This document shows positions 24,501 to 37,567 of a stretch of DNA of 52,906 bases, one piece after another. The position numbers and the translations under genes are program-made. Positions within the stretch are counted from its first letter, which is position 1. Each line of letters begins with the position of its first letter. Origin of the DNA: Mesaphorura yosii (taxonomy: Eukaryota > Arthropoda > Collembola > Poduromorpha > Tullbergiidae); the NCBI GenBank assembly GCA_009869945.1, contig WIXG01000465.1, positions 1 through 52,906 on the forward strand, read 5' to 3'. Below the pieces are notes generated by a model. It saw only the letters and a program-made list of their open reading frames with translations, had not been told where the DNA came from and made no database searches.

Positions 24501-27500
24501 AAGGAACCAATAAAGGGAAGATGGGATAAAGACGAGACTCGTGTAATTGCAACATTTCTTCCGATTCGCATCTTCGGGGAAATGAGACCGCGAGCTTAAT
24601 GAGGCATTAAACCTCACGTATAAATCTACAAAGCCAAGCCAGTCAAAACGCCGTGGGTAAACAGAACAAGGAGAGAAGCCAGGCCACCAGACCGGCCAGT
24701 CCTGAAAAACGTGCAGCCACAAAGCAACAGGAACAAGCAACCTGATTAGTTGTTGCGGCTTCTGATCTAGGAGTGAATAGAGGAATGGGCAGGCTAACTC
24801 AGCATCAGCGCGGAGATTTTGAGCTGTGAGCATTTGATTCAAAGACCCAAAACAAAACAAACCACACCGAACTCCCCAGTTCTCGAATCTGCTGACTGGG
24901 CACAAACAAAAGGCGCCTGTGCCGTGTCGTCAACACGCTGCCTGCCTGCTGACGTCCGTGTTGGGAGGTCCGGACTAATTAATACTTTCTCAGCCATCAG
25001 TGTTGCGGCTAACGTGTGTCACTCGAACACAACATTAAGCGCGAGAGTGGATGATGCTGATGCCAAAATCATTACTCATATAAACTCTTGTTCCTGAGTC
25101 TAAACTGATCTGATTTGGCATCCACTGACGTTTTTCCTATTTTCTCCTCTGGATTGAGATCAGACGCGAGTGCTCGACGAGGATCAGAAGTGAGTTGGCA
25201 TTATTGCTTCCACTCCAACGACTTTCCGTGCAAAGCACGGCGTGGGCACGAACTGACTAAAAGGAGCCCTGCGAATGACACTATCAATTTTATCCCAGCT
25301 CGTCATCATCATAATCAGAATGAGCACATTAAACACTCACGCTCCACTTGACTTCAATCAGAACAGCTCGCAGAAAGCAATCTCGAATTACGAATCACGA
25401 CACACTCAAGCATACAAGACACGAGCACAAAGACGACTTTAATTACATAAAGCAAGCCGCCTCTTTTCGCAATTCGCAAGAGGAATGGATGGTGCAGTTC
25501 GAAATCTCAGGGTTCGTTCCAGGAAAAAGAAACAAGACGCGCATATACACATGCGAGTATGGAACGAGCGATTCAATTCCAAGAAAATTTGCTTCAACAC
25601 TTTCACTTGTTTCAAGTCAAGATACAAACAAAGACAAGCAAATAGCAAAGCAAAGTGCACAGCGAATTCGATCCAAGGTCTAGCGCGGAGTTCGTTTGAG
25701 TTTATCTCCCTTGTGGCGACTGGATTAGGACGGACGAAGCGCACACAGTTCGTGAAAAGAAAATGAAAAGCGTCGCGTGTCATGAGATACACAAATCACT
25801 CTCGCACGACCCGGAGTTTAAAAACAACTTCTTTTACTGGTCTCCCTCCCAAAGGGAGTCGGTAATCCCACAAACAATTCAATTCAAGCACGTTTGGCGT
25901 TTTGCACTCTTTCCTTTTAAGGTGGGCATGAATTCCAGTGCCGAGTCTTATGGAATTGATTAAAAACTCGTCCATTCACTGGTAGGGTTCAACGTGGCCT
26001 CACACGATAAGTTTCTGGTTGAGGTCCGGTTAGTTTTTGTCAGGAGTTTTACGAGATACGAGTTCGAATTCGCTGAGAGAGCTATAGGCCAATTAATTCA
26101 AAGAGAGAAAGGATAAGATCAGCTGTACTAGCACGATTGAACAGATCGTCATTTTATTTATAAAACATTACTTGAGGTAATGCGAGATTCATTCCGACTA
26201 TATCAAGAGAAATATTACTGGTGGGGCTGGAAACAATTCTCCTTGAAGTAAATTCGAACTAAGAACTTGATTCCGTGCTCTTGGTACATTGGAGCTCGTA
26301 GTTCAAACAGGTGACGTGACACAAGTTTTTTACGAATTTATTACTTTTGAGAATCGAAGTCGGCCGGTTGTGCCCGCGTGGCTGTCTAATGTCGGATAAA
26401 AAGAGCACTCTAATGAAGGAAAACACTGACGTTACAATTTGAATTGCATAGTGGAACGACAAATGAGGGCTAAGAAATAGGATTTAGGATCAAAATAATT
26501 TTGGTTAGAATCAATCGTTGAGAATTCGGAACAAAAGAAGAATCCACACCAAATCCTTCAGATACTCCATTGCATCCAAAGCTTTAGCCTCGTGAAACCC
26601 AACGGGCAGCAATGCTATTTTGATGTTCAAATGCAATTACTCCAGCAAAAGGTCCAATTTCAGTGAACGCGATCGATTCTAGTCAGATCAACTTGTCAAA
26701 ATCGGAACCTCACCTTGACACTTGATGGACCCCCCATTCTCAGAATAAACTCATGGCCTCCGACACGGAATTAAGTTGCGCCTCGATTCACCTGGAGTGT
26801 GGAACCAGGTTTTCAATCGCAAGAATAAAAACTTTACCAACCGACCAACTGAAAGCTCAATCGTTGCGCAAAAACAAAACTTGTCCATTAAATCTTCCTG
26901 GCCGCGGCTAATGACCAACGAAGGAGGTTCGAGTCCATGTTAATGAATCCCGCAATAAACCCATATGCGAGGGTCGCGTGACCAGCACTAATAAAACGAG
27001 CAACTACACCGCCATTTGCTGGTATTCAGTAAACAGATGTCTCCTACCTGGACATTCTCACGCAACATAACCCCCAATTTGACATTGGCAATTGGCACAA
27101 CCCACAATCAGTAGTCATAAAACAAACATGCTGCCAGCAGTCATGATTGTCAGCTACAATGTTCAATGTTCATAGAATTTACCTGCACTCGTGCCGCGTT
27201 AGTTTTGGTCGAATCCACGGTCAGCGGTCCGCAGCCATTATTCCCTCCGCACTTGGTGCTGCCACCGCCCGATTGCGAGGTCGTGGTCCGGTTGCTGGAC
27301 TTGAGTGACTGTGACTGGAAGAGGATCTGTGCGATAAGGGAATAGAGCACCACCGAGAGCAGGAGCGGCACGACGTAGAAGACAAAGAAGTCCGTGAGGT
27401 AGTAGTACGTGTACGCCTCGCGTGAAAGCTTGAATGTGCACTTCTCCACGTCGTCAAAGCCCCGGTACGGGAGCTTCGTCAGGCTCGTTAGCACCAGCCA

Positions 27501-28139
27501 AGGTGAGCAGTACACGATGGAGCACAGCCACACGCCGCCAGTGATTCGCTTCGCACGGGCCACCGTGCACATCGTCTGCGCCTTCATCGGGTGGCAGATC
27601 GCGATGTACCGCTCCACTGTGAACGCAGTTAGTGACAGCGTCGAGGCGTTGATGCCCAGGTTCTGGCAGAACACGAAGAATGAGCAGCCCACCTCGCCGT
27701 ACAGCCACTTACCTCCGATGAGGTAGTAGCTCAGGATCTCATTCGGCACCGCCGCCAAAAGTGTGATGATGTCTGCCACTGCCAGACTCACGAGGTAGCA
27801 GTTTGTGGGCGAGTGCATGGATTTGGTCTTGGCCACGACGACGACCACCATCAAATTCCCCAGCAGCCCAATTAGGAAAATGACTCCTTGGAAGAGAGTT
27901 CCCACCAGGCGGTATGTGTGTGAATAGTACTCGGGGTCATACGGCCCCAACTCGTCGCCCTGGTCGACACTTCCGTTGATGGCATGCTCCGAGAGGGGAG
28001 AGAAGGTATGCGCATTTCCACAGTGCAGGTCGTAAAAGGTTCTGATGTTCATCCCCTCGATTGTGTACGACAGGTCGAGTTCACGATGGTCGGTGGCCTG
28101 CTGCACTAGGCGAAGGGTCTCGTCACATATCTCATTCAT
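21524..28139 (-). CDS. TRH-receptor-type (EFLamide-receptor-like) rhodopsin-family GPCR
   Basis: Three exons, 28139-27183, 22978-22818 and 22055-21524, give 549 residues. The start is the first ATG in frame, at 28139 (MNEICDETLRL). The N-terminus of about 78 residues carries an NGS glycosylation site. Hallmarks in order: GLLGN in helix 1 (about 91-95); MHSPTNCYLVSLAVADIITL in loop 1/helix 2; VPNEILSYYL; FCQNLGINAS and the ERY variant of DRY at about 176-178; CHPMKAQ; SPWLVLTSL in helix 4; helix 5 TDFFVFYVVPLLLSVVLY; WLPYRGMLVYNSF in helix 6; and NPILYNAMSVKFRRAF ending helix 7. The VPNEILSYYL/FCQNLGINAS segment is characteristic of thyrotropin-releasing-hormone receptors, whose protostome ligands are EFLamide-type peptides. 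The third loop is Ser/Gly/Asn-rich and the tail is long (about 160 residues) and Ser/Thr-rich. Introns are 4.2 kb and 0.76 kb. Confidence 0.9.
22819..22977 (-). other. GPCR exon 2 (helices 6 and 7)
   Basis: The exon spans 22978-22818, flanked by a TAG acceptor and a GTACGC donor. It encodes VVKMLVMVVVIFAVLWLPYR through TCIYINR, matching helix 6 and the start of helix 7 of the receptor described above. It is isolated by the long 4.2 kb intron and easily missed. Confidence 0.85.
22979..27182 (-). other. 4.2 kb intron 1 of the GPCR gene
   Basis: The intron starts with GTAAAT and ends at a TAG acceptor. No other gene was recognised on either strand inside it. It is far longer than most introns in this window, so it may hold enhancers or old repeats. 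Confidence 0.6.
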
Positions 28140-30273
28140 CTTGCCGTTCTTGACCGAAGTATCACAATGCAAAATGTGAACGATCACAAGCGCAGATCAT
28201 GCTAAAGGTAGCACTAGCACCATCAAAAAACAGACCTCAACATTGTTGTTCACTGTTCGACTTTTACCTCACGTCTGTTTTGTGGTCTCACTTTCACCCG
28301 GGATTGACTCCATGGCTTGCTGATTGCATCTCTGCCCTGCGCTTTCTCCGCATCTCGTGTCTCTGGCTCTACACTGTACTGGGCTCACTGGATACGAACC
28401 CTCCACGCCACGAGAACGACTCATACTCATTACATTCACTTGCGACGTCACAGTCACAGAAAACCATAAAAACGGGCAATAGAAAAGTCGTAAAATTACA
28501 AATGTTGTAAGACATGGACCAACATCTTGTCTTCTTAGATTAAAACATAAAATTCGGAACAGAAAAGATGAGCAAAAATATCTCAAAGCAAGCTGGCTTT
28601 CCGCTTCTTCTGGAACTCGTGACTCGGAAGATTTGATGAAAATGATGGTCCTGTCCTCTTCCTGTCCACTACCAAATGAGCTCAAGATTCAAAGAGTAAA
28701 TCACAGGATTCAGTGCAAGCAAGAACGGCTTGATTCAGAACAACGAGCACATTGTGCTAGAAGTTGGCAGCTATTTCAATGGAAGACAAGACGAGTCACG
28801 ATGCCAAGCATCCACCGGACGATGACTGCTGCAGAAAACCTGAACCTGACACGCCCGCCTGGAATTAAACGACACAGAGTCAATTATGCTTGTCATTCGT
28901 CAACCTTTTCTCATTCTCATCCAGATCTTCGGCAGCAATTAATTTCATATTTCTGTGATAATTTGACAATGATAACTTCGCACCCGTAATAAGTTTTGAC
29001 TTTATGCTGAGAATATGATTTTCATATAACAGGTTAGAATATTCTACCCGAGTTGAATACCGTCTTTGATTCAAATGAGTTGAGTTGAATACCATCTTAC
29101 TAATCTTACAGTGATTGCACTGCCGAGACCTTAACACCATCTCCTTGCATGCTAAATATTTGCACAGCATGGAATGAAAATCATTGACAAAGTGCCAGCA
29201 GCTGTGCTTCTAATCAGATTGACATTTATTGCACACATTGATGAACGAGTGTGTGAGTGCACATTTGATTGGGTATTGGCATTGGTTAATGTTGAGGCGA
29301 CGAGGAAATTAATGGATTTTGTTTAAAACCTAAGATAAATTCTTTCATGAGCCACGTTCACTCGACATAGAAATTTGTAGTGCTGCAACGCTAAGTTGAC
29401 GACGAGAAATTCGGCATTCGGAAGATTCCTGTCATCGAGCTGGCGTCTTTAGTCTTTTGCGCCTTTTCTGCGTTCGTCTGCAAAACCCATTAGCCAATCT
29501 TGGCCTACTTCACGTCTCGCACGCTTGAAAGCTAGGCGGTTTAAAATTAATACTGGGAAAAGTTGGCATAGATTTATATCATTAGAAAAATATTAGCGTT
29601 ATATCAAACGCCACGCTGCTACGCATTCATGAATGTCAAGATCATTCCGTTGGCGTTCGCGTTCCAGGCCAGGCCAAGCGAAATACCGAATGGCAAGTCA
29701 TGCCTGGCTCTCTGCCGCCATATGGTTGTTGTTACGCTGTGGATGCGGGTTGTGGTGACCGTGAAAATTCTACCCGACACAAAAATAAAGCTTGTAATTC
29801 ATTCATCTTGCACTTACGCTCGAGTACATGCAGGAAATTCACAACTTTATTTATGCATATGCCGATTTTATTTAGTTTGGCAGTGGTACCAAAATAGGAC
29901 TGCTGGATCAACACAAAAGACAGATTCTTTTCTTCATCACTATCTTCACTCGACGCTCATAATTATAAAAATATGAATATTAGAGTATTATTCGCAGGAG
30001 GGTTCAGTTCGGAGCAGGATCACGACTTGCGGGTGTGAGGCTCGACACTAATGTTCTTGTTTTGTTTTATTTGTGTATGTGACTTGTGACGCACATTACG
30101 ACTGCTGAAAGATCCATTGAGAGTTTTTTGAGTTATCAGCCGTGGAGCAAATGTCATTCGTGCTGTGAATTTCGGTGTAAACGGATACGCTTTTGGTCCT
30201 CCGCCATACTCAAGTGACTTGTTATTGTGTCTTTGTGAACTTGAGCTGATTTTCAGCAATTTGTGTCTGAAGA
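28140..30273. other. Intergenic region upstream of the GPCR
   Basis: About 2.1 kb between the divergent GPCR and four-helix protein genes. Only short, non-domain-like open frames. An additional 5' non-coding exon of the GPCR could lie here but is not identifiable. Confidence 0.5.
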
Positions 30274-30978
30274 ATGAAGAAGTTGTACGGGAGCAGTCAG
30301 TCAGAGGAGCAAATCATGGGTTCAGGAGGCTTGTCAAAGGTTTGCTGCTGCTACTGTCGAAAAACATCGGTTGAGATGTCCAAATCAATTGCAATTGCAG
30401 ACATGGTAAGTGTAAAAGAATTCAGTGTATTAAGGCACATTCCACATGCGTTAGTTTAAGTCTTTAATTTATCACCGCAGATCATTTTCACATTCTTCTT
30501 CCTGTTTGTGTTATCCGCAACGGTCATCTTGATCGTTTGTCCAGAAGTCATCATGAAAATCTTTCCATTTGAAGAAGATTTGCAGAATTTCATGAAGTTT
30601 GAAGGTTAGACGCAATCTCTGGTTGAGGCTGGAAATCTTAACACATGTCCTCTTTTCGTAGCTAAAAGACAGACGAGCCGCTACAGATGGTTCATTTTGG
30701 GACTCCTCATGTCCTGGTGCATTGCTGAAGTTGGATTCGCCCAGATTCTCTACCACGGAGCCCGGAAGTTCTCGTATCCAATGGTACGCGGCTGGATCTT
30801 CTTGATCATCATCGATTGCCTGTTCTCCACAATCGTCTTTATCCCGCTGGCCGTATTTGCGTCACAAAAATTCATTTACATTGTGTTTGCATTGGTCTAC
30901 TACGCCTACCGCCTCTTTTCACTGTGGACAGTTCACGAACTGCTGAAGGAGATTCTGTCTCACATGCCCTGGGTTTAA
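30274..30978 (+). CDS. Small four-transmembrane protein of unknown family
   Basis: Exons 30274-30405, 30481-30604 and 30662-30978 join in frame (GTAAGT/CGCAG and GTTAGA/CGTAG) for 190 residues. The start is the ATG at 30274. The N-terminal 40 residues are cytosolic-looking and contain a CCCYC cluster at about 24-28, a plausible palmitoylation site. Four hydrophobic segments follow: about 45-65 (IIFTFFFLFVLSATVILIVC), about 94-113 (FILGLLMSWCIAEVGFAQIL), about 126-150 (GWIFLIIIDCLFSTIVFIPL) and about 155-175 (YIVFALVYYAYRLFSLWTV). The loop between helices 1 and 2 is acidic. No motif assigns a function; topology is loosely like that of small arthropod lysosomal or plasma-membrane four-helix proteins. 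It has a clear AATAAA downstream. Confidence 0.75.
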
Positions 30979-31169
30979 ATCAAGTCACTCGTGACGCCGT
31001 GACCAGTGGCAGCGCACCATGGAATTCAGAACCATGCGCAAATACGGGCTTTCGTTCTCCGCGTCTTGTTGCGCGTCGCACCGACGGCCGCCTAGTCGCC
31101 ATAATATTTTTAGTATCGATCATCACCTCCGTCGTGCCTTTGCCTCTGCCATGTCTGGTATGGCTTATA

Positions 31170-31175
31170 AATAAA
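31170..31175 (+). terminator. Polyadenylation signal of the four-helix protein gene
   Basis: AATAAA about 190 bases after the stop codon. Confidence 0.5.
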
Positions 31176-31302
31176 CTGGATTTAATTCCGCTTCTGACAT
31201 TTGCCGGTTGTTGTGCACTTTGAATATTAAACAATTTAATATGCATTCATGCCGTCATCCATGAGATCATATAAATAAAAAAATCGGAAATCTGGCAAAA
31301 TT

Positions 31303-31564
31303 TTACTTCTTATAATGATATGCGTGGGAGTTGACCAAATCTCCTGTCTCGGGGTTCTGCCCGATCTGCAGTTGTCTCTGCTCCTATAAAAATGCCGTCT
31401 ACTGATTCGATCTGAATGATTTTTTGTCTTGGTCTTATAAGTTGTGGTTTATCCAGTACTCTCGAAACGTCTGCATCTGAGTCTGGCAGTAAAAACAAGT
31501 ACAGATTCGAATGATGCGATTGCGCATGAAATGAGACGGATATATGAACGGGGGTCTTCCAGTA
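31303..31564 (-). CDS. Possible 3' exons of a small unrecognised gene
   Basis: Two stop-free pieces, 31564-31460 (35 codons) and 31383-31303 (26 codons plus TAA), are separated by a 76-base GTACTG...TTTTATAG intron of typical size and keep phase 0. Together they read as a 61-residue C-terminus with protein-like composition (PVHISVSFHAQSHHSNLYLF, then QIGQNPETGDLVNSHAYHYK). No start exon with a matching phase was found upstream, and the acceptor CGCTAG before 31564 is weak. Other frames here are also open for some distance. This may be a real small gene divergent from MED23 or chance. Confidence 0.25.
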
Positions 31565-31922
31565 CTAGCGTTTAGTAGACCTGATTCAGCGGTGTAAACT
31601 GACCAACTGGTCACTCCGCTAGAATCAATTACGATGCCTTACGAATTAATTCCCATTTTCAATGTAGCCACTTCTGAAAGCTTGTATAGACACATGCAAA
31701 ACAACAGGAATGAAACCGTAAACAGTTACTGCTATGTTGGTTAGTATGAGTGGGAATTTGATGCCGGTTCAAATAACACAAACAAAACCCAATACACGAC
31801 AATAGTCAACTAAGAATGAATTAGGCCGAGTCTTACAAACGCTCAGTTGGTTTGGAATAGATAGTGTAATTTTGTAAAACAATTCAAAATTGATGATAGA
31901 AATTCGATGAGGCTAATTTAAC

Positions 31923-34900
31923 ATGGGAGCTGATCTTCAAGAAGTGATTCGGGTAGTGCTGAAGGAATTCACGGTAAGCTCAGTTATCTTCATTCATTTT
32001 GACTTTGGTATTGATGGTAAGTTAATTAGTAAATCTTCCCTGCAGGACTCCCGAGGAATTCAGGCAGCGTTCAATGACTTCATGGTTCATGACTCCTCCT
32101 ACGAGGAATACTTGTTGACCACCACGTACGACCAGCTTAAGAAAGTCATCACTGATCATCCAGCAGCATCTCCAGATCTAGTGGAATTTGCTATTAAACA
32201 AGTCATTTTGATTGCGGCTAGCCATCCCAATGAGGAAACGGTTGGGATATTGATCCGAATATTGGAGAGGCTTGTGACGACGGGTATCGCTCCTGCTAGG
32301 TACGAAATTTTCTGTAGCCTATTACACGGGGTGATTTGTTGAGAAATCATTATCGTCTATCTTTGAGCTAATTGTTCTTCGTAACCTTCTTAGGCTAACC
32401 TGTGAGGCAATCTTGGATTGCGAAAAGCTCACATACAAAAATTCAGTATTCTGGAACAACTGCTTCAGTCTTGTGCGCAGAATTATTGGCAACGTTGATT
32501 ATAAAGGAGTACGAGAAATAATGAAGGTCAGTTGTACTGATGGGAGTCTTCCAGAGCTTCAGTCCTACCGTAATATAACAGTTGGAGCTTTATGCTATCT
32601 TTCAGATATGCCTTGAAAAACTTGGCACATTCACACACAATGTACCGAATGTAGTGTTATCTCAGCTAAATGTGCTTGTGGAGTTGGTGGAACATATTTT
32701 TGACCGAGATGCGTGTCTTCTACCTGCATACTTCATTGTGAATGAAATCTTGAAATCGTACCCTGAGAACAGACATTACCCACATTGGACTGTGAGCAAA
32801 CTGCTGTCCGATTTCGTCGACAGTTTCAGACCTACGGCGCAAATCGTAACGGTTATAGGAAGATCAAAAATGTTGCCAGTTGTCGAGAACTCCGGACATG
32901 CTGGCTACATTGTGCACAGCTGGAAACTTGATCAAACAAATCTGAGATTTGTGCTGAAAGGGAATTTACCGTATGATAAGGACCTGCTAATGCCACAAGA
33001 TAGACTTCTACGCTATGTGCTGGAGCAACCATACTCCCGAGACATGGTGTGCGCGATCTTGGGATTACAGAAGCAGGTAGGTTAAAATCCCTTTGTTAGA
33101 TCAACTTGAATTGTTCAGGGTCATGGTTTCTGTCCAGCACAAAATGAGATGCGTAGCCCTTGAAGAACGCCTGGTTGAACTAATTGTTCTTGCAATGGAG
33201 AAAACTGAAACGGAAATGAGCCAGGCCGCTGAAAACCAAACCAGTTTCGATGAGATCTCTGGATCAACTCTCTGGCTATGGCATCACTTGTCTACGCAGC
33301 TTATATTTTTCGTCCTATTCCAGTTTTGTAAGTTTCTAAGTCAAATACCATCGTGTGTGGTGTGTCACCAGTTTTACAGCAATGCAAATTAATTTGTGAT
33401 ATTGCAGCAAGTTTTCCACACATTGTAATTGGAGTTCATGATAAGCTTTTGGACGTCAAGAAATATAAGGGAAGAGATTTCCTTATGTGGATTTTGTTGC
33501 AATTCATTTCTGGAAGCATTCAGAAGAATCCAGTAAGCCAATGTAATCCAAGAGTCATCAACATTTCCATCTTACTAACTAAACTTTTTCCTACAGCTCA
33601 GTGACTTTTTACCGGTATTAAGACTGTACGATCTTCTCTACCCCGAGAAGGAACCCTTCGAGGTTCCAGACATGGGCAAGCCGTACTGCACTGCTCAGAT
33701 GGCTGCAACTTGCATTTGGATCCATGTTTTAAAGAAGGCACAAACTGACAACACAGCTTTGTATCGCCCCTTACCATCTGCGCTAAAGAAACATTATGAT
33801 TTCCTGCAAATGTTGGTCCAACCAAATTCAACTCAGCCACAGCTGCAAATGAACGATTTTCGTATAGCTCTTTTGTGTAACGCGTTTTCTACAAATCAAG
33901 AGCATTTTACAAGGTAATGAAATATTGTGTTGATAGTGCTAATAGTTCGTCTTGTGTAGAATGTGGCTGCAACGTGTTTTTTTCTAATATATAGGCCGAT
34001 GGCAGCGCTCGTAGAAACTCTACATCAAACCGCCAATGGAAACGGTTCGACCCATTCGTCAGCGCCTTTATCAGTTCAAGTCCTTGACTCTTTAACCGTC
34101 CACACTAAAATGAGTTTAATCCACAACATTGTCACATCGATCTTGAAAGTAGCGCAATCAAAAACTGGAGGACTGACTCCAGCCTTGGTTGAGACCTACG
34201 CCAGATTGCTGGTGTACATGGAAATTGAGTCCTTAGGCATTAAAGGCTTCATCTGTAAGTGCACACATCACACATGGTATTATTCTACTACCTTAGTAGA
34301 ATTCTAAATTCGCTACTTCATCTGCTAATCGTGCCATAATTCGTACTCCACAGCGCAATTGCTACCTGCAGTTTACAAGTCTCAAGCCTGGGGAATCCTG
34401 CATACCTTGCTTGAAATGTTTTGCTATCGACTACATCACATACAGCCGCACTACAGAGTTCAATTGCTGGCGCACTTGAACTCGCTGGCCACAGTTTCTC
34501 ACGGAAATACTGTTCAGTTGCATTTGTGGTAAGTCAGCGGTTGGAATGCACTATAGGGCGCCAATCAAATGACTTGTTCGTTCATTACCTAGCGTGGAAA
34601 TGACAGCACTTCGGCTGATAACCGGGTTCAACAGCGTGGATATTCACTCTCAGCTTCCTCGCGTTTTGATAGACTACAAAACGTCGGTGTCGGCCGATTC
34701 AGAGGAACTCAACCGATCTCTTGTCCTTACAATTGCCAGAGCCATACATATGACGGGTAAATCTTCCGCATGCATGTTGTGTGGTGTTGTGTGCTGATTT
34801 TTGTTTATTCGTCCATTGACGAGTTAAGGCACTGATGTAGGTGCTAGCGGTGGCGGCGGGTCGAGTGGAACATGGATCAGAGATATTTTGGGGACGATCA

Positions 34901-37444
34901 TGCAACAAACACCACACAGTTGGTCAACGCAAACGTTACAATGCTTTCCTCCTGTGCTGGCTGACTACTTCCAACAGAATCAAGTGCCACGGGAAAATAA
35001 GCAGCATTTAAGGGTTCGTAAAGCGAATGCGCTGTCGGCTAATGCAATGACAGTACAGGGAGTGATCAGTGTATTGATATTCATGTTTTACGGATTGACA
35101 GGCAATGGTAGATGAGGAGTTCAAGAACTGGACCGCCATGAGTGCGAATGAGCACGAACTCATTGAACATTTCTCAATGCAAGGAACACCGCCCCTTTTC
35201 TTGTGCATAATTTGGAAGACAATTCTTGATACCCAGCGAGTTCCGCCCGTCTCCTACAAAATTCTGGAAAAAATAGGACCGAAGGGATTATCAGCACATA
35301 TTCGAAAATTATGTGATTACGTAGTTGGAGAATTTGCAAATGCTGGTAAGCATCACTGGAATAATGTCAAGGCCGTAGTCGACAGTACTCGTTTATTCAA
35401 TCAATCTTCTCGCCAATTGCAGGAGCTGGACAGCACGTGACTAAGTTGACAGATGCAATTTCTGATTTGATTTGGAAGCACAACTTTGTCACTTATGACA
35501 GACTGCTGCTTTGCATGGTAACTTAATTCTTGGCTTTATCCCGAGGTCATGCTAATCACACAAATCTTATCTAGGCTCTTCGAAGCCACGAAGGAAATGA
35601 AGCCCAAGTTTGCTTTTTCGTCATTCAACTCCTAATGCTCAAATCCACTGAATTCAAGAACCGAATCGCGGAATTCTTAAAGGATAACTCCCCAGAACAT
35701 TGGAAACAAGTTAACTGGTAAGTCAGTGGTCTTAAAAGCCCAGAACTTTGTTAACACCTTTCCTTTCACCATGCTCTTGGTTTGCAGGCATGAAAAGCAC
35801 AAGAATTTCAACACTAAATTCCCTGAGGTTTATTCCGCCGCCGATGATCAGCAACAGAAAGAACTTCCAATTTATTTTGGAAATGTTTGTCTCCGATTCT
35901 TGCCAGTCTTTGACATTATAATCCACCGGTTTCTAGAAATCAACACAACTGGCAAGCAACTGGAAATGATATTGGAGAGCATGGGCTGCTTGTACAAATT
36001 CCACGGTAATTTATAAACGGACGATGCAGTGGTCTTAGCTGGGTTTAGATGAGTATTTGTTCATATTCTCAAATTGCAGATCGGCCAATAACTTATCTGT
36101 ACAATACATTACACTACTACGAGTCAAGGCTGCGAGATAAATCTGCCTTGAAAAAGAAACTTGTCGGAAGCGTTCTCGGGGCATTGAAAGACGTTAAACC
36201 ACCAAACTGGGCACTGACGGAGCAGTATAACACCTACTTAGCAAGTGCAGGGGAAGATGCTTTGTGGACGCCAGAAATGGAGTACTACGTGTACTTGATT
36301 TCCAGATTTGTTGATGGTAAGTTTAGTTAACTAAATCTAAAGACGCCAACGCTGTAACTGGAGTGTTGGTTTGTAGTTATTGAAGGAAAGAAGAGATATT
36401 TTACCGGTGTCGATTGGAGATACAACGAATTCCCAAATCCTGCGGCTCATATTTTGCACTCGACATGTGTTGAGATTATGGCATTGCCTGTAATGCCATC
36501 GGTGGTAAGTTGGCTCGGCTCGTTGGCTAGCTTAAGAATTTGGTCCTCGCACTTAACTTCAATGGTGATTGGTGTGCTAACTGATACTTGTTTGTTAATG
36601 TAGACTGGTACGGCAATTTTGGATGTTGTAATGCAAGGAAAAGCGGTTATGGACACGAGCAGGAACGATTCTTGTACGGATTTGGAATCTTGGTTCAATG
36701 CGACGGGATTAATTTTAGTATCTCTTCCTGATCCTTACTGGCTCGTCTTACACGATCGGCTTATCTCTATCATCGAGAAGTTGAGCAGGCCATGGACGCA
36801 CAGACACTCACCATTGATTCTATTTAATTTCAAAGCTGTGCACAATAATTACTTGTACAGTGAGTACGCAAGTCATCTGGCAATTACCCATGCAGTTTGG
36901 CATCATTTGGGCACAGGACACATTCATCAGATCATGTCGTAAGTTCAAACGAGTTCAGTCGCAGAAGTAAAACAATTCTAAGTTGTGACTATCGTGAATT
37001 TACAGATTGGTTACTGAACGTTGTCAACCCATTGTCAGAAATGAGATCCAGTTGCTGTTCATCGCCCACCTGATCGGCCCGTTTTTGCAAAGGCTAAACA
37101 GCGAGAAGCCTCAAATGGTCTGCCGCCTAACTATCGCTCTGTACGAATTGTTGGAGCAAATTGACCAGGCCACCGCACCAGAAACTCAGTTGATTTACAA
37201 GGACATTTTCTGCGATCTTCTCTACCACATTAAGTACATGTTTACTGGAGACATTGTCAAGAATGAAATTGAACCAAAAATCAGAAACTTTCGTCCCGCC
37301 CTACAAATGCGGTTGAGATTCATCACACATTTAAATATCGAAGAAATTCCCACGACCACAGCCGGACATGCGATGATGACAACGTCTTCGTCTGGGCCAG
37401 GGACATTGCTGCACCCACAGATCACACTAACTGCAACATCTTAA
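31923..37444 (+). CDS. MED23: Mediator complex subunit 23 (MED23)
   Basis: Nineteen exons: 31923-31973, 32046-32299, 32394-32526, 32606-33076, 33138-33327, 33408-33532, 33597-33913, 33995-34254, 34354-34528, 34593-34756, 34829-35013, 35102-35345, 35423-35517, 35575-35717, 35788-36005, 36080-36316, 36377-36504, 36604-36938 and 37006-37444. All phases close to give 1387 residues, close to the about 1370 of vertebrate MED23. Highly conserved MED23 blocks are visible: HFSMQGTPPLFLC, MRSHEGNEAQVC in the form LRSHEGNEAQVC, LPIYFGNVCLRFLPVFDI, DRPITYLYNTLHYYE, DWRYNEFPNPAAH and FLYHMKYMFTGD in the form LLYHIKYMFTGD. MED23 is an all-helical tail-module subunit of Mediator that links activators such as ELK1 to RNA polymerase II in the nucleus. 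The exon 11 donor (GTTCGT) is the weakest junction. A Gly/Ser-rich loop at the start of exon 11 is specific to this sequence. Confidence 0.97.
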
Positions 37445-37561
37445 AGCAAAATTCATCCCGTAATGCATATAGTAGTTTATTGACAAAGGACAAACGTACA
37501 AGATAACATTCAAAGATTTCACTGTTTTATGGAGATACTGACATAATGAGATTGATTGTTT

Positions 37562-37567
37562 AATAAA
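37562..37567 (+). terminator. Polyadenylation signal of MED23
   Basis: AATAAA about 118 bases after the MED23 stop codon. Confidence 0.65.

Noticed and set aside
26926..26936. GGTTCGAGTCC, a perfect tRNA B-box-like sequence
   Set aside because: No acceptable A box or cloverleaf stems can be folded around it; the flanks do not pair as an acceptor stem.
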